DNA of 64,000 nucleotides from Strongylocentrotus droebachiensis (Eukaryota > Echinodermata > Echinoidea > Camarodonta > Strongylocentrotidae), in contig JAVYIG010002372.1 in the NCBI GenBank assembly GCA_035222895.1, positions 62,001-126,000 of the forward strand. Direction: 5' to 3'. Under the pieces are notes generated by a model that searched no databases, was not told the DNA's origin, and saw only the letters and a list, made by a program, of their open reading frames with translations. Below are positions 1-8,832 of this stretch, piece by piece. The translations under genes and the position numbers were made by a program. Numbering within the stretch: the first letter of the stretch is position 1; each line of letters begins with the position of its first letter.

Positions 1-433
1 CCCCATTCCTGTTGAACTTTTAACTATTTGAGCACCAACCAGGAAGAAGAAGAAACTGAATAGTCCATCAAGCTCTTCAGGAAAAACAACTCGTGGAGGA
101 CACACTGCTGTACATGTAACTTCCCCCAAAAAGAAGAGGAAAAGAAAGAGGGTACCGGTAAATAAGAGAGTTTACGTAGAGAATGATGATGGGGTTCCGG
201 TTAGGATAAGTCATAGGCATACATTGCCTACACCAGTTATAGACTTACCCCAAAACCAATACATACCAAATACATTCTCTGCTACAATAACTTATTGTAA
301 ATGCCATGAAGGAAAATCCATATGGACATCGACCCTGCAACTCCCAGGAGTCCACACTAAGTATGTTCTCCAAAAGAAGAGGAGAAGGAGACATCGACGG
401 CGAGTTCGCCGAGGAAGAAGAAGGAAACGAAAG
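1..433 (+). pseudogene. Basic-rich coding fragment, unrecognised
   Basis: An open frame runs from about position 130 to a good splice donor after 433 (AAAG, then GTAAGA). It starts with a lysine/arginine-rich stretch that would serve as a nuclear localisation signal (KKKRKRKR), continues through an acidic patch and a Pro-rich segment with a CKCHEG motif, and ends in a run of Arg/Lys. I do not recognise the family. Its neighbours downstream are broken transposon-like coding pieces, so this is probably one exon of a repetitive or decayed gene. The donor suggests splicing, but the next plausible acceptor (1126) does not keep a clear shared phase. It could also be the edge of a gene starting left of the window. 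Confidence 0.3.
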
Positions 434-508
434 GTAAGAATTTTTTCAATTCTTCAAGCGTTTTACATAAAATGATCCCCTTGATTCCGTGATGTTTGGG
501 AGTGCCCC

Positions 509-784
509 ATGTCGAACGCAGCCAACCAGCAGATTGCGTGCCTGCGGTTTTTGGCACAGATACTGACTGGGTCCACGGATATGCAAGGCCTGAAGGTGTA
601 TTTTGAACGCCGGCCACACGCGTACAAATACAATGTGCCAGGGCATTTTGAGCGGGAGGTTCGCCATTCTACCTTGGCGGCGGGATGGTCTATCCAAGCT
701 GACATCACAGTGCTACCTCCCAGTTCACCGGCCATACTAATTCATTTCCTCAACAAATCTTTTAAAAAATTACCGCGATCCTAG
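509..784 (+). other. Uncharacterised 91-codon open frame
   Basis: An ATG-started frame of 91 codons. It includes a Cys/Leu-rich start, a central segment rich in Tyr, His and Arg, and a hydrophobic Pro-Ser end. No family is recognised. It follows the basic-rich fragment and precedes another coding-like exon, so it may be a third piece of the same decayed gene. Its length is not far above chance, and opposite-strand frames overlap it. I keep it as a possible coding remnant only. Confidence 0.2.
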
Positions 785-1126
785 AAATTGTCTTGTGTAA
801 AGCCCTCAAAGTTGGATTTTTAAAATAAATGCAACAGATTCATTGTCAAAGGGTACCCTTCATACTACTTTGGAGCAACACCAATTTGTGTGTAGTTTAC
901 CTGTATTTCCATGGGTTACCCTAGAAATTCTGCTACTGAAAAGGTTAATGGCGTGTTTAGGCAGCTGAAAATGGCCCTAAGAAGAATGTCGAAATGGAGC
1001 TCGGCTGAATGCTCTGATCCATATTGACACAAAATAGTGGGATATTCAACAATTTAAGTATTTCTTCTAATAACCAAAACCCATGATTGGCTTGAATTTG
1101 TTGCTAATGTTGCATTCTCATTTCAG

Positions 1127-1630
1127 GATACCCACCATCTTGCATTACGGAAGGAGGGATTGTGACCGAGGTGCAATTGGAGTTGGACATGGACGAGGTC
1201 CAGTTCAAGGAGGACCTGTGGGAATTGTTTCCAATTTTAAGAAGAGGGCAATTCAAAATATATAAAAGGGACAAGCAGGGGAAGCTTGTGCTCATTGATG
1301 TAAGAAACCCCAATGACCTCAAAAAAGAGCGATACAGAAGCACATCTTCATTTGCCCATCATCAACTTTCCATTCAGCTCTGCCTCAACTTCATCTACCA
1401 CCTCAGTGCCTACCACTCCCTCTGTAAGCTATGCATAGGTCGAGAATACAGTTTAAGGAGGACTTATGGGAATTGTTTCCCATTTTAAGAAGAGGTCCGT
1501 ACAATATCTACAAAAGGGACAAGCAGGAGAAGCTTGTGCTCCTCGATGTCAGAAACCCCAATGACCTAAAAAAAGAGCGATACAGAAGCACCATCTTCAT
1601 TCGCCCATCATAAGCTTTTCATTCAGCTTG
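1127..1630 (+). pseudogene. Tandemly duplicated uncharacterised exon
   Basis: A polypyrimidine/AG acceptor at 1126 opens a frame with an acidic segment followed by a charged block (around LWELFPILRRG, then YKRDKQ and NPNDLKKERY). The same block appears again 248 bases downstream: 1200-1382 and 1448-1630 align almost base for base. Copy 1 then runs into a Ser/Thr-rich tail in another frame and a stop near 1436. Copy 2 stops after the FIRPS-like end. The family is unknown to me. Tandem duplication with out-of-frame junctions suggests decay after a local duplication. It sits directly upstream of transposase-like remnants and could be the N-terminal part of the same element. Confidence 0.4.
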
Positions 1631-2640
1631 TTTTGAGCCGGTGTATGAGTGGGCTAGTTATCTGGGCTCCTGTTACAATCGTTTTCCAGGAATCAAGTCA
1701 TTTCAGCATTTCAGAGTTTCTCATGAGAATCCTGGTATGATATATTTCAAGGAAAGTGCTGTTAGTGATGAGCAGTCATTTGACTTTGCCAGATCAGCAC
1801 TGCCCGCAACACTCCCTCAAGTGAACTAACACCACATTCCGAAATCATTTAACAAGCCGAATACCACTGCAGAAAGAATCCATACCATCTTCAACATCAG
1901 GGACTGGCTACAGACACAACTTAACAAACCATCTCACCATAGCCTTCCACACCAATTTAAGATAACCAAAGTTGAGGGAGAGGCCATCATCCAGACAAAG
2001 AAATGGAGCAACAGCTCTGCATGGCAACCAACGACTGCTTCCAGCCACATCCTGTCAGAACATCCCTCTGGTATGCCACATGTCGTCTGTAGGAAGATGG
2101 AGGAACTCCACATCAACAATATCAATAGAAACATGGCTAGGTACCAACCGTACCTCAATGACTCCGAACATCAGGAATGGATGGAGCTGCTCAATTATTT
2201 GGCCACAAGTTGGGAAAATAACAACACTACAAGAGGAGACAGCAGTTCACATCCGTATCTTTGATTCTTTTTTGGGCAGGCTGTATTACAACATCTTTCA
2301 GAAAGCATATGTTGCAGCTGGTGGTTCTGATATGATTGCTGATATCGACGAGAAGATCATTGCTAGGTACAATGAAGAAGCCGGCTCAACATGCGCCAAA
2401 AGCCAGCAATGGTGAGCTGATAATAGCTGTATGTACCCCAATGATGAAGAGAATCCATACTATGGTGGCTCACAACAGTGAACTTGTGTTCATTGAATCG
2501 ACAGGTATGCATATGCAACATATGATAAAACACATGAAGATTGTTGATTATCATCATGCAATGTGCGTATTTTTGTATGTATATTGTGATAATATAAAGA
2601 CCAACGAATCATGCAGGGATTGGTTGGTCCTTACATTCTG
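1631..2640 (+). pseudogene. MULE-like transposase remnants, frameshifted
   Basis: Coding-like pieces lie in several frames: 1641-1829, 1972-2415 and 2336-2530. The last carries GELIIAVCTPMMKRIH followed by ELVFIEST. This resembles the block just before the catalytic Asp in Mutator-like transposases of invertebrates (pattern: hydrophobic, CTP, MxRxH, then ELVFxDST). That family assignment comes from memory of the motif, not a search. The frame changes repeatedly and stops interrupt it, so no intact transposase is present. No terminal inverted repeats were identified around it. Confidence 0.4.
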
Positions 2641-2736
2641 ACATTGTTTTCTCAACCCGAGGGAAAGGTGGAAAAGGTGATAAGCTGGAGGCATCATCTT
2701 TCAATTTTGTAAGTTTGTCTGTCGACTCCTGTTGCT

Positions 2737-3530
2737 ATGATGGTTCATCTTTATAAAGGGAATCTGTTCAAAGGTCGCCAGGTGACGGAGGCTGCTTTTG
2801 AAAGGGACAGGTTGGACAAGAATCTCACTAAGACCAAGGAGAGCATCACACCTAACATTATGACGTCGGCAAGCATCTTACTAAACTGTAAGAGCCAGAA
2901 AATGAACAGCCACCAGATTATCAATGGGCTAGCTTTGAAAGAGAGTGGTGCTAGGAAAGCAGCATTCAAGCTTCTTTATACTCGAGGAGTAAGTGTATCA
3001 TACCAGTCGACCATCAACATGCAGACAGAACTTGGCAAGGAGTTTGACAAGGAGGTAAAAGAATGCGGGAGTGATGTGCACCTATCGAATGAAAGGCGAT
3101 GTGGATGGCCTTAGACATCATAGTGCAGAAATAATACAGATAACAAAATATACATAAAATACATATTGTTTCATAATTTTAAAAATGATTATATTAATTG
3201 ACAAGGTAATCATCACATTTGTTTGACAACTAATATCATTTAAAGGAAACCCAGACAAATGTACAAACTGTGAAATGTGCAGGAACCTATAGAAAAGCAG
3301 AGTCTCAGTCAGACAAAGGATTCCAAATCGTCATGGATAATGTTGATGTTGTGGTACACGCAAGGCATCCAACTAGAGATAATTATGGGCGTGACTATCA
3401 CAAGGTCCAGATGAAGGCCATACAGAACAGAGTAGATATTTCTCACCTAAGCAACGAAAGGCATGAAAAATTTCATGAGATTGACACGAAGGAATTCCTC
3501 CCCAGCGTTAGAGACAACTACCTATTACAG
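2737..3530 (+). pseudogene. DUF6589-like protein remnants
   Basis: Two open pieces, 2737-3114 and 3270-3530, together resemble the DUF6589 family of multicopy proteins in marine invertebrates and fungi. The first has a Lys-rich helix, a hydrophobic GLALKESGARK segment and a GVSVSYQST motif. The second has the characteristic block FQIVMDNVDVVVHARH followed by a histidine-containing segment and AIQNRVDISHL. They are separated by an AT-rich 150-base gap that could be an intron. The second piece ends at a stop after frame loss near 3530. The function of DUF6589 is unknown, and it often appears in repetitive, transposon-associated genes. This copy is probably partial. Confidence 0.45.
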
Positions 3531-3531
3531 G

Positions 3532-3700
3532 TTATGTTGAAGTACCAGTGGGAGTGGAGGGACAGACAGTATTTGGTAGTTTCCTGGTTGCCAAAAATGG
3601 AGGTAATGGTGCTCAACATCCTGGCCCTGTACTTGTGGGATGTAATATCCTGGATCGGATGAATAAGGAACAGTTGATTGAAAAGTACCCTTCTCTGAGT
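3532..3700 (+). pseudogene. Retropepsin-like fragment
   Basis: In one frame this stretch encodes a short beta-rich piece (VEVPVGVEGQTVFGSF, then PGPVLVGCNIL). It resembles the C-terminal strand region of LTR-retrotransposon aspartic proteases, where a hydrophobic-GxNIL motif follows the flap. The catalytic DTG/DSG motif is not visible upstream, so only the C-terminal half is present. It lies downstream of the DUF6589-like piece and upstream of the OB-fold cluster. Assignment rests on a short motif and is tentative. Confidence 0.3.
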
Positions 3701-3724
3701 GTCCTTTTAATATTAATCTCTTTA

Positions 3725-3935
3725 TGTTGTATAGCTCCCTCTCAAAGTCAAGATATCAATTAAGCTATAAAACAAGCGAGTAGCGAGTTAACCATTTAGT
3801 CAAGATGAATCTTAATGAAGAGGTCGTAAAGAAGGCAGCTAAGGTGGCGAAAGTGAAGGCAGGAGAAGGATTTTACTTGGTTCATTGGGAGATGGACAAT
3901 CTTTTTGGCGTTATCAGCCCAGCAGACGTTGTGGC
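3725..3935 (+). repeat. Direct repeat, copy 1: TATA region plus first exon
   Basis: About 211 bases that recur at 6523-6732 with only scattered differences. It contains a TATA box, an ATG at 3805 and the start of a Lys/Ala-rich coding segment (NLNEEVVKKAAKVAKVKAGE). In this copy the frame stays open through about 44 codons to GVISPADVV, then enters sequence that resembles intron from the neighbouring OB-fold cluster. This looks like the 5' end of a small gene that was copied together with its promoter. Neither copy is clearly connected to a full gene here. Confidence 0.6.
3766..3772 (+). promoter_or_regulatory. TATA box of duplicated 5' unit
   Basis: TATAAAA lies 39 bases upstream of the ATG at 3805. 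It is preserved in the second copy at 6559-6565, where the corresponding start codon has become ACG. Conservation of spacing in both copies is consistent with a core promoter, but transcription is not shown. Confidence 0.4.
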
Positions 3936-4176
3936 CTACAAATTTCTGGTTTAGTGTGTAATTTTTATCTGTAACTTTTGTTGTTGTTTTGTTTAGATTT
4001 GACAAAATCGTTTCATAATGTGTGATATTTGTAGGTGTTGTAGTTGTCTATGGATTACCTGTATTGATTTTTGTTTTATACATTCATATAGATTGGAGCC
4101 TTGGTGTCCACACCCACATATACAATGAGGCGATTTTTATTTTTTATTTTTATTTATGTTTGTGTTTTATTGGTAG

Positions 4177-4803
4177 GTTATTTGACGAACTGCCAATTTT
4201 GATATGGATATGGTGAAGGTGGAAGAATTTATAAGGCCAGTTGTTGTAAGCCTTGCAGTGGCGGCGACGAGTCCCAAGAGCCAACGGCTCACTGTTAGGG
4301 GGACTGTTTCAGAGGTATTTATTTATATGTTATATTTGTTAAAGGGACACGTATTTAAGTATTTTTTATACAGCTACATGTCAGTTGTTGATTAATTATC
4401 TATTTTGCTGGTGTATCAGTAAACAGATATTGGATTATATATTGTTGTGGCTTGCAAATCTCAGTTTTTTTAGGGTGTAATTTTATTTGTAAATGTTGTG
4501 TTTTTTTGAAATAGTTAATTAATCAGTTCTTTATTTTTATTTTTTTATTTTGTTTAATTTATTATTTATAATTTTTTTATGTTCTCTACATTCATAAAGA
4601 TTGGTGCCTTGGTGTCCACTGCAACATACACAAGGCGGCGTCTTATCCTGACTGACAATAATTTGGACGGGCAGGTTGGTGTAACAATGTGGGGGAACCC
4701 TGCGCGGGTGATTGCCGCGTCGGTGAACGACACGGTTTTCATCACGGCAGTAGAGGTCAACACTGCAAGGGAGCTCAATGCTACCAAGCTGTCGTGTGTG
4801 GAG
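4177..4803 (+). pseudogene. OB-fold two-exon unit, copy 1 (broken)
   Basis: Exon A (4177-4314, 138 bases) and exon B (4600-4803, 204 bases) have matching acceptors and donors and join in phase 0 to give 114 codons. The product resembles an RPA-type OB-fold: a strand region SLAVAATSPKS, then LTVRGTVSE, ILTDNNLDGQVGV, MWGNPARV and a C-terminal strand ending KLSCVE. Exon A of this copy has an in-frame TGA at its third codon, so it is inactive in this form. Exon B is open. A further fragment of exon B lies at 4091-4126, showing at least three tandem partial copies. OB-folds bind single-stranded nucleic acid, but the host protein is not identified. Confidence 0.5.
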
Positions 4804-5441
4804 GTTTGTATTGTCTCTCGTATTTCTTTGGGATGCACTTTATAAAGGAATTGGAAGTTAAATAGATTACATCACCACTCTATACAAGCCTGTCTAAGAC
4901 TAGATCAATTGCCCAGGGCTTTCGTAATCCTGCCAATCTGCAGTGGAAAGGTGAGCGATATAATTTGTAATATAATGGTAAAGAGTCTCTGAAAAAGAAG
5001 TTGGAAGAAACTGAGCATGATTTGGAAAGCTGGCACCAGAGCTTTTCTGCTCTATATCACAATGACTCTGAGTTAGAAGATCTAGATACTTTTTACTAAC
5101 TGAGGAAGCCTTTGTGAAGAGCAGACGTGGGTTTTGACTGGTACTGGCTCCTTTGTTTTAGGAAAAACTTATTTCTCACGCTTTACGTTTTACTTTTGTA
5201 TTTATAATTAGCCTAGGCCAACAGTTACCTCTCATATACTTTTATGAAAGAGAAGAGTACTGTAGAGTGATGATCAATAAGCTTAAGTAATTTTTAGGTT
5301 TTGAGTTGTCCTGTGGTCATGAAAAGACATGAAATTTATAACAAAATGTTTAAATATAAACACTTGGATTAAAAAGATTTTGTGGTGCGATTTTTATTAC
5401 AAATGTTGTACATTTTATTTATGTTTGTGTTTTATTGGTAG

Positions 5442-6409
5442 GTTATTCAGCGAACTGCCAATTTTGACGTAGATATGGTGAAGGTCGAGGAGTTCATAAG
5501 ACCATCTGTTGTGAGCTTAGCAGTGGCAGCAACAAGCCCAAAGAGTCAACATCTTACTGTCAGAGGGACAGTGTCAGAGGTATTTATTTAGAGATGTTAT
5601 ATTTATCAAAGGGACACTAAGTATTTTTGATACAGTTACATGTTGGTGGTTGATTGATTATCTCTTTTCTGGTGTAACAGTAGACAGAAATTAGAGTATG
5701 GTTCGTGGCCTACAAATCTCTGGTCTAGTGTGTTATTTTTTATCTGCAACTTTTGTTGTTTTTGACGTGATTCCAAGCATTCTGTTATTACCAAACTTGA
5801 AAGATGTATAAATGATATCAAAGCTTGGTCCACTGCTAATGATTTGAAGTTAAATGAGGATAAAACCGAGGTTATACATGTAACATCTCATTTCAGAAAG
5901 TCCTCCCATTTACCATCTGTCGAAATTGCTAATGTTCCGATACAACCTGTTAAAAGTGCATGTAACCTTGGTGTCATCTTTGAAAATGATCTTAGAATGG
6001 ATGATTACATAACAAATATTTGTCGCTCAGCTTCATATGCCTTGTACAAGATAGGTCGTATTAGAAATTTTCTTGATCAAAAATCTACCGAAACGCTTAT
6101 ACACGCATTTATTACATACCGTCTTGATCAATGCAATAGCCTTCTTTATGGCCTTCCGGACTCGCACATTGCAAAACTCCAGAGAATCCAAAACTCTTTA
6201 TATAGAATGGAGCCTTGGTGTCAACACCAACCTACACAAGGCATCGATTGGTGTTGACCGACAACAATTTGGAAGGCCAAGTCGGAGTTACTACGTGGGG
6301 AAATCCTGCCCGGGAGATCGAGGCATCAGTGAATGATACTGTTCTTGTTACTGCTGTGGAGGTGAACTCAGCAAGGGAGCTTAATGCCACAAAGTTGTCC
6401 TGTGTGGAG
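5442..6409 (+). pseudogene. OB-fold two-exon unit, copy 2, split by a LINE fragment
   Basis: Exon A (5442-5579) is fully open here (VIQRTANFDVD onward) and exon B occupies 6206-6409, also open. Joined, they would encode the same 114-residue OB-fold domain as copy 1, with many conservative replacements (for example LVLTDNNLEGQVGV and TTWGNPAREI). Between them, 5765-6205 is a non-LTR reverse-transcriptase fragment that replaced the end of the intron. Its last bases (TATATAG) now stand where the exon B acceptor AG should be. Whether exon B can still be spliced is uncertain. No start or stop codon of a complete gene could be connected to it. Confidence 0.5.
5765..6205 (+). mobile_element. CR1/Jockey-type LINE reverse-transcriptase fragment
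   Basis: An open frame from about 5769 to 6205 encodes the thumb-proximal C-terminal part of a non-LTR reverse transcriptase. It contains KLNEDKTEVI, the NLGVIFENDL 'LGV.D..L' block, the helix YALYKIGRIRNFL, LIHAFITYRLDQCNSLLYG and LQRIQNSL. These are standard landmarks downstream of the YADD active site in CR1- and Jockey-like elements. The catalytic region and the endonuclease are absent, and no 3' tail is visible. The fragment is abruptly truncated on both sides inside the OB-fold intron. Confidence 0.8.
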
Positions 6410-6522
6410 GTTTGTATTGTCTCTCGTATTTCCATTAATGACAGTCTAAAGACAGAAGAACACTTCACTCGCCGAGACAAATCCTACAATATTCAGTGAT
6501 TGTTGTCGCGGTTGAAATGTTG

Positions 6523-6807
6523 CATAGCTCCCTCTCAAGGTCAAGATAGCAATTAAGCTATAAAACAAGCGAGTAGCGAGTTAACCATTTGGTCAAGACG
6601 AATCTTAATGAAAAGGACGTAAAGAAAGCAGCTAAGGTGGCGAAAGTGAAGGCAGGAGAAGCATTTTTTTATCGTACATTGGGAGATGGACAGCCTTTTT
6701 GGAGTTATTAGGCCAGGAGACGTTGTGGGAAATGTCAAATTTAGTCTTGCCCAGCAAGTCCGTGCACGATATGCCGATCAAGAGTATGATGCCACATGTT
6801 TTCCAGG
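6523..6807 (+). pseudogene. Direct repeat, copy 2: decayed first exon
   Basis: Second copy of the 3725-3935 unit, with its own TATAAAA (6559-6565). The start codon is ACG instead of ATG, and one extra base in the T run near 6667 shifts the frame, so it cannot make the same protein from that start. Unlike copy 1, it continues through a longer exon (VKFSLAQQVRARYADQEYD, then TCFPG) to a good donor at 6807 (CCAGG, then GTAAGT). It therefore shows what the intact exon would look like. The family is unrecognised. Confidence 0.5.
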
Positions 6808-7242
6808 GTAAGTAAATCTGCAAATTCGTTTAATTTCTAGTTTAATCATGGATTGAAAACAGGCCAATGTAGATCTAGACCGAAAAAGTCTCTTTCGTCC
6901 GTTAGCTTCTTATTTGGGTAGGGTCGGCTCCGCTCTTTACTTTAGAGACAGAAACTGACCATGCAGGCACACATACACTCCAGCAAGGTTTAGAAAGTTA
7001 TTGGTAATTAATAGAGATTTAGAATGATTTATATTATGAAAGTTATGTCAATGCAAATGTATATTCCGTTGGAATAGGCTGTTCATATTGATATATACCT
7101 TCATAATTATGAATGTATTCATGCATATAATATACAAAGGATCATGTGGTATATACTGTTGATGTTTTCTTTTCTTTTTTACATTTTATCGTATGATATT
7201 AAAGTGTTAAAAGGTGTCTTGAAAAAAAGAAAGAAAAAAAAA
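6808..7242. other. No gene seen
   Basis: AT-rich sequence following a splice donor, without a convincing exon. A long poly-A-like stretch at about 7224-7250 precedes the retroelement fragment. Confidence 0.4.
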
Positions 7243-7440
7243 AGAAAAAAGAACTGTCCGTGTTGCGCCTCTACGCATAAGCTGGGTGCCTGCAAGGCCT
7301 TCAAACAGAAGCCATATGATGACAGATTTAAGCTGGCTCAGAAGGCAAGGGAGTGTTTCAATTTTCTCCTGCCATCACACATGGCGAGGAACTGCACACA
7401 AGATGGATGCCAGAGGAAGCACCACACCCTCCTGTTGTAC
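7243..7440 (+). mobile_element. BEL/Pao-type zinc-knuckle fragment
   Basis: The frame encodes a double CCHC-like region: CPCCASTHKLGAC, then KARECFNFLLPSHMARNC, then CQRKHHTLL. This order of two Cys/His clusters followed by the KHHTLL end is the usual landmark between gag and protease of BEL/Pao LTR retrotransposons. One expected knuckle Cys is replaced by Phe (CFNF rather than CFNC), suggesting decay. No protease, reverse transcriptase or LTRs were seen nearby. The open frame ends at 7473. Confidence 0.6.
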
Positions 7441-7473
7441 TATATTGAAATAAAATTAACCAACCAATATTAA

Positions 7474-8832
7474 GGGGAGATTTGAGGCTTAGGGGAGCTT
7501 AGGGGCTGGGGGTAGAGAGGGATAGACTGTCAATAGAGAAGGAGTATGTTAAAGTGAAAGAGCAGTGATTCACTAAATGAAAAGGAAAGACAAAAATGTC
7601 AATATTTAAGGGATTTTGACCCAAAATCACCCATTTCCTCTATAACACCAGAGAGACCTAAAACATAAGTGGAAAAGCAGCAACTTGCTGAACGAAAACC
7701 AAATGCGTTGCCAGCACAACAACTGCAACATCTATTGACAACTATGATAAATATGAATATTCACTAATCAACAGGACACTGTATATGCTGAGTCAGATAA
7801 AGTAAATGGTAAAAGACTTGCGCTTTGAACGATGGGGCAAAATGCATGCAAATAAAGAGATACAGCGGAAGAGATCATGCAAGTGGTATTATCAAGTTCA
7901 GTTTCAACTTGGAATCACCAAACTTGATAATCCTGACTTGGTTATTTTGACAAAATGTGTCAATCAAATTCATTAACATTGGCAGTGACTATAGAATTAA
8001 AGGCCATTACTAGAAAACCAAGGCCAACCTGAACATCTACCAGGGCTCTAGACAGGGCTCCAAACTAACTTTTTTGGAAGAGGGTCCGGATTTGAATTGT
8101 CAATATGTATGAGCCCTATGTAAATATCTTGAAATAAGTGATTTCCGGACTAGCATCTGCTAGTGTCTAGATGTGCTTTAGAAGATAACCTTATCCCGAG
8201 TTTGTAGACCCATTTTAAATATACATGAATATGTGGTTATGGGGGGGGGGGGGGTGTTAAAAAGCTACAAGTCTTAATAAAAATTTCCCATTTAAATTTG
8301 TTATATTCCTTATCAAAGAGAATGACACAATATCAGCGGTTAAATTTGTTAACTTCAAAGAAATTTATATTTAAGAACAGATCCCATTGAATTTATGTTC
8401 TGAAAATGATAAGGCACAAGGACTGTGGTTATTTTAAAACTATGCTCATTAAAATAACACCAAAATAAACAGAATTTCATGATTTTGTTTTCTTATAAAA
8501 AAGACTAGTGATAAAATCACATCGTAGTACATGGCTGGATATGAGGCATATGCTTTAGAAACTTTGTTATTTTTAATTTTATATATTGGCAAAAACTACC
8601 CTTCAAAGGAATCAACGCAACTAAACGGGCAAACATCAGAAATAGTATCAAGGTAGATTCCTCTGATGAAACTTGAGACAATAACGGTTGTCAAAGTATA
8701 TTATATATGATACTACATGTATTGCAATTCAGGTGCAATAAATAAATAAATGAATAAATAATACAGCTAATTACGACATGTACATTAGGTGGAACCTGAG
8801 TATAATTCAGATGCTTTGCAAATCTGCCAACA
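7474..8832. other. Intergenic, AT-rich, with one dispersed repeat
   Basis: No gene was found. A G run lies at 8241-8255. The stretch around 8056-8170 begins GGCTCCAAACTAAC and is similar to 55495-55600, so it is a dispersed repeat copy. A short TAAA/TGAA microsatellite lies near 8740-8760. The right part is probably the 3' UTR and downstream flank of ZCCHC9. Confidence 0.5.
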
